A stretch of 64,000 nucleotides of DNA from Veillonella tobetsuensis (GCF_001078375.1 NZ_BBXI01000009.1:186001-250000), one strand, 5' to 3'; positions 8,472 through 16,888 are shown, counted from the stretch's first letter. Translations and numbers: made by a program. Notes: generated from the letters alone by a model not told the origin.

Positions 8472-8527
8472 CTTCTAAATAATGTTTATTTTAAGACTAT
8501 ATATGAATTATGATAGGATGTGACATA

Positions 8528-9544
8528 ATGGGATTAACGATTGAACAATTTAAAGCATTTTCTGAGGCGGAGCAATTACAAACCATTAAAGAGCTTAATG
8601 ATTCTGGAAATGTAGAGACTATTATTGATGTGTTAACTGATGTGGGCATGGAAAATTTATCTGTACCTCTATTAGGTGAGCTTGGTCGAGCTTATAACAA
8701 TAATAGTAATGAAAAAGAGGCTATTAAGGTATTAGAAGCTATTGATGAAGAGTATCGTGATGCGGTGTGGTATTATCGCTGTGCCTATGCGTATGGAGCC
8801 CTTGTCTTGGATAATAGTGACGGGTACACATCGAATACTATGCAACAGATGCTAAGATTAGTAGATAAAGGTGTACGTTTAGCTACGGAAACGAAACTAG
8901 ATGATATAAAATCGTACTGTTTTGAAGTCATTGATATGTGCTATTTGAAAATGGATTTTGAAACATGTGAATCTGATTATCCTGATTTATGTGCAGCCTA
9001 TAATGAGTACGTAGCAGAGAAAAAGAAGAAACGAAAAGGTGTACCTCGTCATCGGACTATCACTGTCGAAGAGATACAAGCTACCGATGATGTATGGACC
9101 ATTAATGAGCCTATGTATTGGACCATCAATATATATGGATCTTATGATGATTATATAGAATCCGCAAAACCTTTCACCTTAGAGCAACGCTATCTTAATG
9201 CTATATCTTGGTACTTCGCAGAGGTTAATAATGGTGGGCATCATCAGTTCTTCTATAACTCTACAGGCATTGTATGGGAAGATGCTCTTGCGGGGTTACG
9301 CCTCTTCAAGATGGATATACTAGCAGATAATTTACAATCCGTAATCGATTACTTTGGCGGTTCTGTTCCATTTGATAGAGAAGAACGATGGACTATTTTA
9401 AAAGATTGGGACGATGAAGTATTTGATTTCCTCGATAAAAAAGATGATGTATTATATGAATATGATGGAATCTATGAAGATACATTCGTACATGAACATC
9501 CAGAGTTATTTGTATTTGATGGGACCTATACGGCTCCAGAATAA
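8528..9544 (+). CDS. TPR-like plus DUF4375 (DMP19-type) domain protein
   Basis: The N-terminal ~110 residues repeat the helical module of the preceding gene (LGRAYNNNSNEKEAIKVLEA, then WYYRCAYAYG). The C-terminal part (~195-320) carries the DUF4375 signature: RYLNAISWYFAEVNNGGHHQ, FFYNSTGIVWEDALAGL and the F-G-G-x-x-P loop. DMP19-like domains occur in immunity proteins and DNA-mimic proteins. I chose the ATG at 8528 because AGGATG lies 7 nt upstream; an ATG at 8510 would add six residues. The role is inferred. Confidence 0.75.
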   Translation: MGLTIEQFKAFSEAEQLQTIKELNDSGNVETIIDVLTDVGMENLSVPLLGELGRAYNNNSNEKEAIKVLEAIDEEYRDAVWYYRCAYAYGALVLDNSDGYTSNTMQQMLRLVDKGVRLATETKLDDIKSYCFEVIDMCYLKMDFETCESDYPDLCAAYNEYVAEKKKKRKGVPRHRTITVEEIQATDDVWTINEPMYWTINIYGSYDDYIESAKPFTLEQRYLNAISWYFAEVNNGGHHQFFYNSTGIVWEDALAGLRLFKMDILADNLQSVIDYFGGSVPFDREERWTILKDWDDEVFDFLDKKDDVLYEYDGIYEDTFVHEHPELFVFDGTYTAPE

Positions 9545-9560
9545 ATTTGGTGAGATAGAC

Positions 9561-10046
9561 ATGTTAGATAAACAAGGCGTATATGATTGTTTGCATGACC
9601 ATCATATCAATTTTGAAATTACGGATCACGCACCGCTATTTAGTATGGACGATAAACCAGATGTAGAACTGCCATATCCAGAATGGGATGCGAAAAATTT
9701 ATTTATCCGAGACCATAAGCGGGAGCATTACTATTTAATTACTGTACGCGGTTCAAAGCGTGTAGATTTAAAACAATTCCGTAAGGACCACAATCTTAAA
9801 AAGATTTCCTTTGGTTCTGAAGAAGAGTTATGGGAGATTTTGAAGATTAAACCAGGTCATGTATCCCCATTCTGCTTACTAAATGATAAAGAACACAGAG
9901 TGCATTATTATATTGATGCGGATTATAAGGATAATCTCATCGGTATTCATCCCAATCAAAATGATGCGACCGTGTGGTTACAAGGAAAAGACCTTGTTAA
10001 GCTTATAGAGGATCATGGTACAATAGTGGAATATATTACAATATAA
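9561..10046 (+). CDS. YbaK/ProX-like prolyl-tRNA synthetase-associated editing domain protein (161 aa)
   Basis: A free-standing aminoacyl-tRNA deacylase of the ProX/YbaK family, which removes mischarged amino acids (typically Ala) from tRNA-Pro. Landmarks: NFEITDHAPLFSMDD, then AKNLFIRDHKREHYYLITV, VDLKQFRKDHNLKKISFGSE, KPGHVSPFCLLND (the conserved G-x-V-S-P-F) and a GIHPNQNDATVWL tail. Length is normal for the family. GGTGAGA precedes the ATG at 9561. It ends the co-directional accessory run and may simply be a housekeeping gene there. Confidence 0.88.
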   Translation: MLDKQGVYDCLHDHHINFEITDHAPLFSMDDKPDVELPYPEWDAKNLFIRDHKREHYYLITVRGSKRVDLKQFRKDHNLKKISFGSEEELWEILKIKPGHVSPFCLLNDKEHRVHYYIDADYKDNLIGIHPNQNDATVWLQGKDLVKLIEDHGTIVEYITI

Positions 10047-10077
10047 ATTACAAAGTTGATTTATTCTTTCTAGGTGT

Positions 10078-10106
10078 TTGACAAGCTAAATTTAGTTTTG
10101 TATTAT
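10078..10106 (+). promoter_or_regulatory. Strong sigma-70 promoter for the type III antitoxin RNA
   Basis: TTGACA (10078-10083), 17-base spacer, TATTAT (10101-10106). Transcription would begin near 10113, just before the first antitoxin repeat. Confidence 0.85.
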
Positions 10107-10114
10107 AGAGATAG

Positions 10115-10206
10115 AAGTAGGCCACTGACCGATATGTGGGGTATAAATAGTCGGGTTGAAAGTATTACCGCTGACCAATATTGCGGTATATAAATGGTTG
10201 GGTTGA
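10115..10206 (+). ncRNA. Type III toxin-antitoxin RNA antitoxin: two tandem pseudoknot-forming repeats
   Basis: Repeat 1 is 10115-10159 (45 nt), repeat 2 is 10160-10206 (47 nt), and a partial third start AAGT is at 10212-10215. Both begin AAGTA and end GGGTTGA. The internal stems differ but keep pairing: CCAC/GTGG in repeat 1 and TACCGC/GCGGTA in repeat 2. The loop TGACC is identical in both and can pair with the conserved downstream GGGTT, as in an H-type pseudoknot. Promoter, about two 45-nt repeats, terminator, then toxin is the layout of CptI/TenpI antitoxins. The toxin is expected to cut the precursor into single repeats that then bind and inhibit it. Confidence 0.85.
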
Positions 10207-10215
10207 TAATAAAGT

Positions 10216-10241
10216 CCTTCGCTACAAGCGGAGGGCTTTTT
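10216..10241 (+). terminator. Attenuating terminator between antitoxin RNA and toxin gene
   Basis: Stem CCTTCGCT / AGCGGAGG (8 bp with one G-U pair), loop ACA, then GCTTTTT. In type III systems such a leaky terminator sets the excess of antitoxin RNA over toxin mRNA. Confidence 0.88.
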
Positions 10242-10256
10242 GTATCTGGAGGGATT

Positions 10257-10739
10257 ATGGAGAAGAGAGGGTTTTATATTGTTAAAGACTCATTTTTTTC
10301 AGATATGAATGAATCTTTTTTGAAGGGAAACAAATTAGGAAATAGACCTCATTATTATTGCTTTCAAGATAGTAATAGAGATATATACTGGATGATTCCT
10401 TTATCAAGTCAAATTCAAAAGTATAGAGAGATAATTAAGAAAAAAGAGCTTAAATATAAACGTTGTGATACACTTTATATAGCAAAACTTGATGATGGTA
10501 AAGAAAGTGTATTTTTGATTCAAGATATGTTTCCTATTACAATAAATTATATTGAACGAGAGTATACGATTGGTGGTAATCATTTTTTAGTTACAAGTAA
10601 TCATACTGCAAAAATTATAGAACAAAAAGCACGTACTGTACTCGCTTTGCTAAAGAGAGGTATAAAGTTTATGCCAACCCAACCTAATGTTATTCGCATA
10701 TATAAATTATTAAAAGATAGAATAAATAATGATGATTAA
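10257..10739 (+). CDS. Type III toxin, CptN/TenpN (ToxN-like) endoribonuclease, 160 aa
   Basis: The protein begins GFYIVKDSFFSDMNE and continues NRPHYYCFQDSNRDIYWMIP, LSSQIQKY, KRCDTLYIAKL and VFLIQDMFPITINYI. These are the family's conserved blocks (RPHYYxF, WMIPxSSQ, FLIQxMFPIT). Such toxins are sequence-specific RNases that cut cellular mRNA and their own antitoxin RNA, giving phage abortive infection or plasmid maintenance. Start 10257 is chosen because GGAGGG (10248-10253) precedes it; an upstream in-frame start at 10194 would lie inside the antitoxin repeat and terminator. The antitoxin RNA lies immediately upstream. Confidence 0.9.
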   Translation: MEKRGFYIVKDSFFSDMNESFLKGNKLGNRPHYYCFQDSNRDIYWMIPLSSQIQKYREIIKKKELKYKRCDTLYIAKLDDGKESVFLIQDMFPITINYIEREYTIGGNHFLVTSNHTAKIIEQKARTVLALLKRGIKFMPTQPNVIRIYKLLKDRINNDD

Positions 10740-10761
10740 TTAAGTTTAACGAGGTATTAGC

Positions 10762-11529
10762 ATGAATTTAAGAGCTTTTAAACGTATAATATTTACATTT
10801 GCTATTTCAGTTTTAGGCGTTAGCACATCGTTTGCAGCATTCACATTTGATAAACAAGAACAAGTAGATACAGCCCCTATTGTAGGTTTGTATCGTTTCC
10901 AAGTACCGACTGAATTACAAGGTGCATATAATGCAGAAGGCGTTAAAAATTTAATATCCTCTATGGAGAAAGAACCTAATACATTATCTATGAATGTGGC
11001 TCATGTAAAAGGTAATCCATCTGAATCATACGTAGTGGAGGTATATAAAGATACGGCTGCCTTAGAAACACACCGCAAATCCGAGCATTTCCAAAACTAT
11101 ATTAACGAGGTTGGTTCTAAACTGACAAATCGTAAATTGTATGATGTACAACCTATGCTATTGATTGAAAAACCAGATGCTTTATCTATCATTAATGATG
11201 GCAAATCTGTTGTGACCTTAATGGAATTTACTGTAGATGGCAATGAAGTAGATACAGTGCAAAAACAATATCAACTAGACATTGAACGTGCCGTACGTGA
11301 TGATGCGGGCTATAAGGCAGGTTACGTATTACGTGAAAGAAACAATAAAACTCACTGGTATGTTATTCAAATTTATAGCGATGAATCAGCTTTCAATAAA
11401 CATATGAGTAGCCCAGGCTATCGCTTTATGATGAGCCAAATTCAAGGTAGTTTACAAGGGGTAACTACTAAAGTGTTACAAGGCGACATTTTAGTAAATC
11501 ATGGTGGTCAATTTTTTGTAAGACCATAA
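10762..11529 (+). CDS. Exported protein with two antibiotic-biosynthesis-monooxygenase-like domains (255 aa)
   Basis: A signal peptide is evident (IIFTFAISVLGVSTSFAAFT; cleavage probably after SFA, ~residue 30). Two tandem ferredoxin-like ABM domains follow: ~40-135 (YVVEVYKDTAALETHRKSEH, FQNYI) and ~150-250 (HWYVIQIYSDESAFNKHMSS, PGYRFM). The family includes quinol monooxygenases and dimeric alpha-beta barrel proteins. Substrate and cofactor are unknown. GAGGT precedes the ATG. The protein is probably periplasmic. A strong terminator follows at 11559. Confidence 0.75.
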   Translation: MNLRAFKRIIFTFAISVLGVSTSFAAFTFDKQEQVDTAPIVGLYRFQVPTELQGAYNAEGVKNLISSMEKEPNTLSMNVAHVKGNPSESYVVEVYKDTAALETHRKSEHFQNYINEVGSKLTNRKLYDVQPMLLIEKPDALSIINDGKSVVTLMEFTVDGNEVDTVQKQYQLDIERAVRDDAGYKAGYVLRERNNKTHWYVIQIYSDESAFNKHMSSPGYRFMMSQIQGSLQGVTTKVLQGDILVNHGGQFFVRP

Positions 11530-11558
11530 AGTTTGATATACTATAAACAGTAAAGTTA

Positions 11559-11590
11559 CTGCTAGCATATATATGTGCTAGCAGTTTTTT
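11559..11590 (+). terminator. Rho-independent terminator
   Basis: CTGCTAGCA / TGCTAGCAG stem followed by TTTTTT, after the ABM-domain gene. Confidence 0.9.
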
Positions 11591-11635
11591 GTTATATAAT
11601 AAGTTAAAGTCTTTATAGACCATAAGGAGTTACAT

Positions 11636-12418
11636 ATGACACAGCAAGAACGTTTAATTTATCTTGTAAAAGGATTAGTAGTAGAATATACAGAGAAATA
11701 TAAAGACGAACACATTAAAATCCCTAATGATGAAGCAGAACAGTTCACACTTTTTAGGTCTCTTTGTAATATTCGCTCTGCAGGATTTATGCCGGCAGAA
11801 TGGATGAAGATACAAGATGAGTATTTAACTGAATTAGCCCGTGAAAAAGGAATTGTTACCATTAATGATATGGAAAAACGTGCACCTCAGATTTATTTAT
11901 GGCAAGGCGATATTACGCGCCTTTCAGTGGATGCTATAGTGAATGCGGCTAACAATCAATTGTTAGGGTGTTTTGCTCCAAATCATAGATGTATTGATAA
12001 TACTATTCACACCTTTGCGGGTATTGAGCTTCGTATGGCTTGTTCTCGTATGATTGAATACATGGATATGCCTGAAAAAACAGGTGTTGCACGTAAAACC
12101 TATGGTTTTAATTTACCAGCTAAACATGTTATTCACACGGTAGGCCCTATTATTTATGATTCCCTTACAGATATAGAACGAGAACAATTGGCTTCATGTT
12201 ATAGGTCTTGTTTAGAGTTAGCCAATGCTTATAGCTTACAATCCATTGCATTCTGCTGTATCTCTACAGGTGAGTTTAGATTCCCTAATGAAGAAGCAGC
12301 ACAAATTGCTATCGATACGGTGCGTACCTATTTAAAAGAAACTAATAGTAAAATACAAGTGATATTTAATGTATTTAAGGATATAGATTATGACATCTAC
12401 GATAAATTATTGGGATAA
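11636..12418 (+). CDS. Zinc-dependent macrodomain protein-ADP-ribose hydrolase (260 aa)
   Basis: An N-terminal helical segment (~1-85) precedes a macrodomain (~88-260). QIYLWQGDITRLSVDAIVNA and N-A-A-N-N form the ADP-ribose site. GCFAPNHRCIDNTIH (111-125) is the zinc-macrodomain insert, with C112, H117 and C119 the likely metal ligands. VIHTVGPII, SIAFCCISTGEFRFPNEEAA and the FNVF end complete the domain. Members with this insert remove ADP-ribose from proteins and often pair with SirTM or lipoylated carriers; no such partner is adjacent here. AAGGAGTT precedes the ATG. Confidence 0.88.
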   Translation: MTQQERLIYLVKGLVVEYTEKYKDEHIKIPNDEAEQFTLFRSLCNIRSAGFMPAEWMKIQDEYLTELAREKGIVTINDMEKRAPQIYLWQGDITRLSVDAIVNAANNQLLGCFAPNHRCIDNTIHTFAGIELRMACSRMIEYMDMPEKTGVARKTYGFNLPAKHVIHTVGPIIYDSLTDIEREQLASCYRSCLELANAYSLQSIAFCCISTGEFRFPNEEAAQIAIDTVRTYLKETNSKIQVIFNVFKDIDYDIYDKLLG

Positions 12419-12520
12419 ATAATATACTACTTTTGAAATTAATAAAAATACTGTATCATTTAATAATGACATACAAAAGGTTATGAATGATTTGTTAGTT
12501 TAATAAGGAGTTAATGTACT

Positions 12521-13018
12521 ATGAATTATAAATACACCTATGAAAGTCCCTTAGGAACTATGATTATGCTTGGTACATTAACGTATTTAACAGATTTATT
12601 TTTCGTTGATGAAGCACATGCACCTAGTTATGATGATGCGGAGTATATTGAACAAAAAACCGGCCCTTTTGAAGTGACCATTATGTGGCTAGACCAATAT
12701 TTTAAAGGTCAAAAACCATTTATTACTCCACCGATACAATTAGAAGGAACAGAGTTCCGTAAGTCTGTATGGTCTGTATTGCAAACTATACCTTATGGGG
12801 GAACTACAACCTATGGAGATATTGGTAAACAAATAGCTGAAAAGCAAGGTAAAGATAAAATGTCTGCTCAAGCTGTGGGCGGTGCTGTAGGACATAATCC
12901 TATATCTATTATCATTCCATGTCATCGTGTGATTGGTAGTAATGGAAAATTAACTGGCTATGCTGGCGGTATTGAACGCAAGAAATATTTGCTAGATCTT
13001 GAAGCGAAACATAAATAG
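12521..13018 (+). CDS. ogt: Methylated-DNA--protein-cysteine methyltransferase (165 aa)
   Basis: A suicide repair protein that moves the methyl group from O6-methylguanine to its own cysteine. The acceptor motif IPCHRVIG is present (C134), preceded by the DNA-binding helix region VWSVLQTIPYGGTTTYGDIG and AVGGAVGHNP, and followed by the GYAGG loop and KKYLLDLE end. It is a compact Ogt-type enzyme with no Ada regulatory domain. AAGGAG lies upstream. It is convergent with the FAA-hydrolase gene across a shared terminator. Confidence 0.93.
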   Translation: MNYKYTYESPLGTMIMLGTLTYLTDLFFVDEAHAPSYDDAEYIEQKTGPFEVTIMWLDQYFKGQKPFITPPIQLEGTEFRKSVWSVLQTIPYGGTTTYGDIGKQIAEKQGKDKMSAQAVGGAVGHNPISIIIPCHRVIGSNGKLTGYAGGIERKKYLLDLEAKHK

Positions 13019-13068
13019 TACATATTAGATTGTAAAATCATATTTAAATAGACTTATAGAAAAAGAAG

Positions 13069-13115
13069 AAAGAGATTACTCATGATGGATAGACACATCA
13101 TAGGTAATCTCTTTT
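13069..13115. terminator. Bidirectional terminator between convergent genes
   Basis: AGAGATTAC (13071-13079) pairs with GTAATCTCT (13104-13112), with an inner TGATG/CATCA pair, flanked by A-rich and TTTT tracts. It serves ogt on the plus strand and the FAA-hydrolase gene on the minus strand. Confidence 0.8.
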
Positions 13116-13132
13116 GGTATATATAGGGGGGA

Positions 13133-13798
13133 CTATTTAAATTGATTTACTAAGGTACCAATGCCACTAATCGATATAGATACGGTATCTCCTGATTTTA
13201 GCCAACCATATTTGCTTTCATTTTTACCGAGTACAACACCACTAGGTGTACCGGTAAAGATAATATCACCCTCTTGTAGTGTAATATACTGAGATACAAA
13301 CTCTATGATTGCATCTGGTTTAAATAACATTTGTTCTAATTTAGCTTGTTGACGCACTTCACCATTTACTGTTGTGGTAATGGTAGCATTTTCAAAATCA
13401 AAATCGTCAGGTGATACGATAACAGGACCGATAGGGGCAAAGTTATCTAAGGATTTGCCAAGAATCCACTGAGAACCTCTAAATTGTAAGGTTCGAGCTG
13501 ATACATCATTACCTATGGTATATCCTAAGATATGTTCTTTAGCTTGGTCGCGAGATATATTTTTACCCGCCTTACCAATGACGATGACGAGCTCTCCTTC
13601 GTAATCATAATGAAGGTTTTCATCTTGAATAAGAACTATATCTTGATGTGACGCTAATGCGTTAGATGTTTTCATAAAGATTTCTGGAAACTCATGTGTA
13701 GCAAGACTAGTTTCCGCAATATGGTCCGCATAATTAAGGCCTATACAGATGATATTTTTAGGATTAGAGATTAGTTCATGTTTAGTAGTTGATTTCAT
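13133..13798 (-). CDS. Fumarylacetoacetate-hydrolase family protein (221 aa)
   Basis: A single FAH domain. NIICIGLNYADHIAE at the start, then the metal site LHYDYEGELVIVIGKAGKNI (E-x-E), YTIGNDVSARTLQFRGSQW, the GKSLDNFAPIGPVI block and GDIIFTGTPSGVVLG. Members hydrolyse or decarboxylate acylpyruvates and oxaloacetate with Mg2+. The exact substrate cannot be read from the sequence. Oxaloacetate decarboxylation (FAHD1-like) is plausible for this short form. GGAGGTATT precedes the ATG on the minus strand. Confidence 0.88.
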   Translation of the reverse strand: MKSTTKHELISNPKNIICIGLNYADHIAETSLATHEFPEIFMKTSNALASHQDIVLIQDENLHYDYEGELVIVIGKAGKNISRDQAKEHILGYTIGNDVSARTLQFRGSQWILGKSLDNFAPIGPVIVSPDDFDFENATITTTVNGEVRQQAKLEQMLFKPDAIIEFVSQYITLQEGDIIFTGTPSGVVLGKNESKYGWLKSGDTVSISISGIGTLVNQFK

Positions 13799-13955
13799 AA
13801 GAAATACCTCCTTAAGAGCTGGGATATATATCTTAAGATAATTATAATATAAATCACTATGTAAAGAATAATTTTGACGAAATAATTATATAGAGGCATT
13901 TTTGTCACATCCTATTTGATATACTTTTAAAAAAGTAATAAAAGGAGGAGACCCT

Positions 13956-15179
13956 ATGTATATGCATAGAAATATGACCGATAAATTTATAGGTACAGTA
14001 GCATCTTGTGACATTATAAGTACGGGTAGCTGGTATGGTGATTTACCAGATGGCGTTCCAAAGGAAGTGAAATTAAATCGTAAAGATTACTATATTGAAG
14101 AGATACAACATATTTCTATTAAGGAAGCCATAAGTGTTACCTATGGCATTAAATGGGAGCATATCTCAAAACCTGTAGAGGATAAAATAGAATCCTTAAC
14201 TACTAAGGAGTACTCAATTGACGAATCTAAAAAACAATATCTATTAGAGCTTATGGGGCGTAGATTTTCCGATGATATTGACCTATATGATGAGGATGAG
14301 TGTGCTGTCCAAGTGCAGCTCATCAACACTGAGGATCAGGAATTTATATATGAATTTCCTTTTGATAATACCCTGAGGGCCATGTCTATACTATTCAGAC
14401 AAATCCTAGGTATGCCTACATTACTTTTATTTGATGGAAATCGAGAAAAAGATAGAATTCAAGAGATTCATATTGAAGTGCAAAAAAATATGTACCAAGA
14501 ATATGGTGACGTAAATACATTGAATTTTAATTGGAATGAGCCTTCTATTTCCATTGATTGTAATAGCAAGCAATTTGGTCACTCTAGCCATAGTCATAGC
14601 GAGTATGTAGATAATCAAATGATTCATCAATTGAAGCAAGATATTGACTTTCACATTGGCGAAACGCTATATAGTCTAGATTCCTTTAGTCTTAGTGAAA
14701 GTCATGACCTTGATAGAGATCCTGCTCGTGGTGGTATAGTAACAGTACGTATTAAATGGGCGCATAAAGAGGATACATTGTTTATAGGGAATGTAACTGA
14801 TCAGTATGTGCCCACTTGGTATAAAAATCTAATTAATTTTATATATGCTCATACAAGAGATAAATCTTTACAAGAGTTTTTACAATCAAATCATACATCT
14901 GATAGAAGGATTTATACGTATTGTTCCGTATATATTTTTAAGATAAACCAAGAATTTTATTATCGTACTGATAGAAATGATATATATGAAGGGGATATTG
15001 TAAAAGTTCCGTTTGGATCCGATAATGCGGTTCGTACTGGTCGTGTAGAATCTATTTCATATCATACGCGTTACGACGTACCTTATGATTTGAAACGAAC
15101 TAAATTTATTATAGATAAAGACATAGAGATTATTTATGATACCAATCGTTATAGATATGATGATCCATATGATTTATAA
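13956..15179 (+). CDS. Unrecognised 407-aa protein with SH3-like C-terminal segment
   Basis: A well-formed gene with AAAGGAGGAG before the ATG, but no family recognised. It is acidic and soluble. The middle is rich in His/Ser (GHSSHSHSEYVDNQ). Near the C-terminus, YYRTDRNDIYEGDIVKVPFG then AVRTGRVESISYHT resembles a small beta-barrel of the type G-D-x-V-x-V-P-F-G...R-x-G-x-V, as in PriA-like or SH3-like folds. It is monocistronic between the divergent FAH gene and ilvE. No further role can be supported. Confidence 0.55.
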   Translation: MYMHRNMTDKFIGTVASCDIISTGSWYGDLPDGVPKEVKLNRKDYYIEEIQHISIKEAISVTYGIKWEHISKPVEDKIESLTTKEYSIDESKKQYLLELMGRRFSDDIDLYDEDECAVQVQLINTEDQEFIYEFPFDNTLRAMSILFRQILGMPTLLLFDGNREKDRIQEIHIEVQKNMYQEYGDVNTLNFNWNEPSISIDCNSKQFGHSSHSHSEYVDNQMIHQLKQDIDFHIGETLYSLDSFSLSESHDLDRDPARGGIVTVRIKWAHKEDTLFIGNVTDQYVPTWYKNLINFIYAHTRDKSLQEFLQSNHTSDRRIYTYCSVYIFKINQEFYYRTDRNDIYEGDIVKVPFGSDNAVRTGRVESISYHTRYDVPYDLKRTKFIIDKDIEIIYDTNRYRYDDPYDL

Positions 15180-15328
15180 GGCATCAAAATAAGTGGTATT
15201 CTATATTTTGTACTTAAGTACACTCAACTCATTATATGTCTAATTTCTGTTCTCTATAGAATATGTTGAAATAACTTGCTCATAGTGTTAAGATTATAAG
15301 TATATTAATAAGCATGGAGGTCATTGTT

Positions 15329-16351
15329 ATGAGCAAGAATATCGATTGGGATAATCTCGGTTTTGGTTATGTAGAAACCGACTACCGTTATTTGACTACA
15401 TATAAAGATGGTAAATGGGACGAAGGCGGATTAATTACTGATGCTAACGTTACCCTTAATGAATGTGCAGGTGTATTCCAATATGCACAAACTGTATTCG
15501 AAGGTTTAAAAGCATACTACACTAAAGATGGTCACATTGTATGTTTCCGTCCAGATCTTAATGCAGAGCGTTTAAATCAATCTGCGGAACGCCTTGTAAT
15601 GCCTACATTACCTGAAGGACGCTTCCTTGAAGCGGTTAAAGAAGTTGTGAAAGCGAATAAAGACTTTGTACCTCCATATGGTCATGGTGCTAGCCTTTAT
15701 ATTCGCCCTTATATGATGGGCACAAACTCTGTTATCGGTGTAAAACCGGCTGACGAATATCAATTCCGTGTATTTACAACACCAGTAGGCCCTTACTTTA
15801 AAGGCGGTGCAAAACCAATCAAAATCCGTGTTACTGATTTTGACCGTGCAGCACCTCATGGTACTGGTCATATCAAAGCTGGTCTTAACTATGCTATGAG
15901 TTTATATGCTATCACTGATGCACATGAACATGGTTATGCTGAAAATATGTATCTTGATGCGGCTACGCGTACACATGTAGAAGAAACCGGTGGTGCGAAC
16001 TTTATCTTTATTACAAAAGATGGTACTTTGGTAACACCTAAATCCGATAGCATCTTGCCATCTATTACACGTCGCTCCTTGATGTATGTGGCAGAACATT
16101 ATCTTGGTATGAAGGTTGAACATCGTCCAGTTCACAAAGATGAATTGAAAGACTTTGCTGAAATGGGTCTATGCGGTACAGCTGCAGTTATTTCTCCAGT
16201 AGGTCAAATCGATACGCCAGAAGGCACAATTAATGTACCAGCTGGTATGGAAGATATGGGGCCTATGACTAAAAAATTATATGACACATTGCTCGGTATT
16301 CAACATGGTGAAATCGAAGCTCCTGAAGGTTGGGTAGTTACGATTTGCTAA
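15329..16351 (+). CDS. ilvE: Branched-chain amino acid aminotransferase (340 aa)
   Basis: A fold-IV PLP enzyme interconverting Leu/Ile/Val and their 2-oxo acids. Landmarks: FEGLKAYYTKDGHIVCFRPD, ASLYIRPYMMGTNSVIGVKP, the PLP-lysine region GTGHIKAGLNYAMSLYA (Lys in G-H-I-K-A-G), and EETGGANFIFI, then LCGTAAVISPVGQI. Length matches the family. I chose ATG 15329 because GGAGGT lies 7 nt upstream; an ATG at 15314 would overlap that site. Confidence 0.95.
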   Translation: MSKNIDWDNLGFGYVETDYRYLTTYKDGKWDEGGLITDANVTLNECAGVFQYAQTVFEGLKAYYTKDGHIVCFRPDLNAERLNQSAERLVMPTLPEGRFLEAVKEVVKANKDFVPPYGHGASLYIRPYMMGTNSVIGVKPADEYQFRVFTTPVGPYFKGGAKPIKIRVTDFDRAAPHGTGHIKAGLNYAMSLYAITDAHEHGYAENMYLDAATRTHVEETGGANFIFITKDGTLVTPKSDSILPSITRRSLMYVAEHYLGMKVEHRPVHKDELKDFAEMGLCGTAAVISPVGQIDTPEGTINVPAGMEDMGPMTKKLYDTLLGIQHGEIEAPEGWVVTIC

Positions 16352-16383
16352 TTATCTAGGTGATATAAGAGCATAGAGCATAC

Positions 16384-16419
16384 AAAAACCTCCACGATCG
16401 TATGAGCGTGGAGGTTTTT
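16384..16419. terminator. Bidirectional terminator
   Basis: AAAAACCTCCACG / CGTGGAGGTTTTT, loop ~10 nt, between ilvE and the convergent thioesterase gene. Confidence 0.9.
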
Positions 16420-16495
16420 AGGTTTAAGACCTTAGTTTTTAGTAAGTCGTTTTAAGTTTAATAATTAGTACTAAGTGTAATAAGTAGTTCTAATT

Positions 16496-16888
16496 CTAGT
16501 TTGATGCTTTTCTTGTACCTACTTTTGCCATAAATTTTTCATTGTTAATAACAAAACGTTCATGTATGCCTTTACCAATGATACCAACACCGTCGGATGC
16601 TTCAATATTAAAGGTGATTTTACGCCCTTCCACAGCTGTCACTGTAGCTTTAGCTGTAATTGTAGAGCCCATAGGGGATGGAGCATCGTGGCTAATAGAA
16701 AGGGAGATACCTACTGTACCTTCACCTTCTTCTAAATGTGGTTGTACTGCTGCTTGCGCTGCTTCTTCCATAAGTGCACACATAGCTGGTGTAGCAAAGA
16801 CCTCTAAAGAACCGGATTTCATTGTTTTTGCAATATTAGATTCTGTTACTGTAACCGTTGACGTAGCTGTTTGACCTGCTGATATCAT
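16496..16888 (-). CDS. FlK-like hotdog thioesterase (130 aa)
   Basis: A single hotdog domain like fluoroacetyl-CoA thioesterase. The conserved pattern is visible: SGSLEVFATPAMCALMEEAA (T-P and the catalytic E), TVGISLSISHDAPSPMGSTI (the H in I-S-H) and ITFNIEASDGVGIIGKGIHE, then RFVI. It hydrolyses an acyl-CoA thioester whose identity cannot be read here. Full family length, probably monocistronic and convergent with ilvE. Confidence 0.85.
   Translation of the reverse strand: MISAGQTATSTVTVTESNIAKTMKSGSLEVFATPAMCALMEEAAQAAVQPHLEEGEGTVGISLSISHDAPSPMGSTITAKATVTAVEGRKITFNIEASDGVGIIGKGIHERFVINNEKFMAKVGTRKASN

Noticed and set aside
9414-9560. Longer 210-aa form of the ProX-like protein
   Set aside because: The extension overlaps the DUF4375 gene in another frame and is Met-rich nonsense; the ATG at 9561 has its own site and begins the family domain.
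10115-10206. CRISPR-like tandem repeats
   Set aside because: Only two contiguous copies with no spacers; the pairing pattern and downstream toxin fit a type III antitoxin.
16542-16874. 110-aa plus-strand reading frame
   Set aside because: It is antisense to the FlK-like thioesterase, which has a clear family pattern and its own ribosome site.
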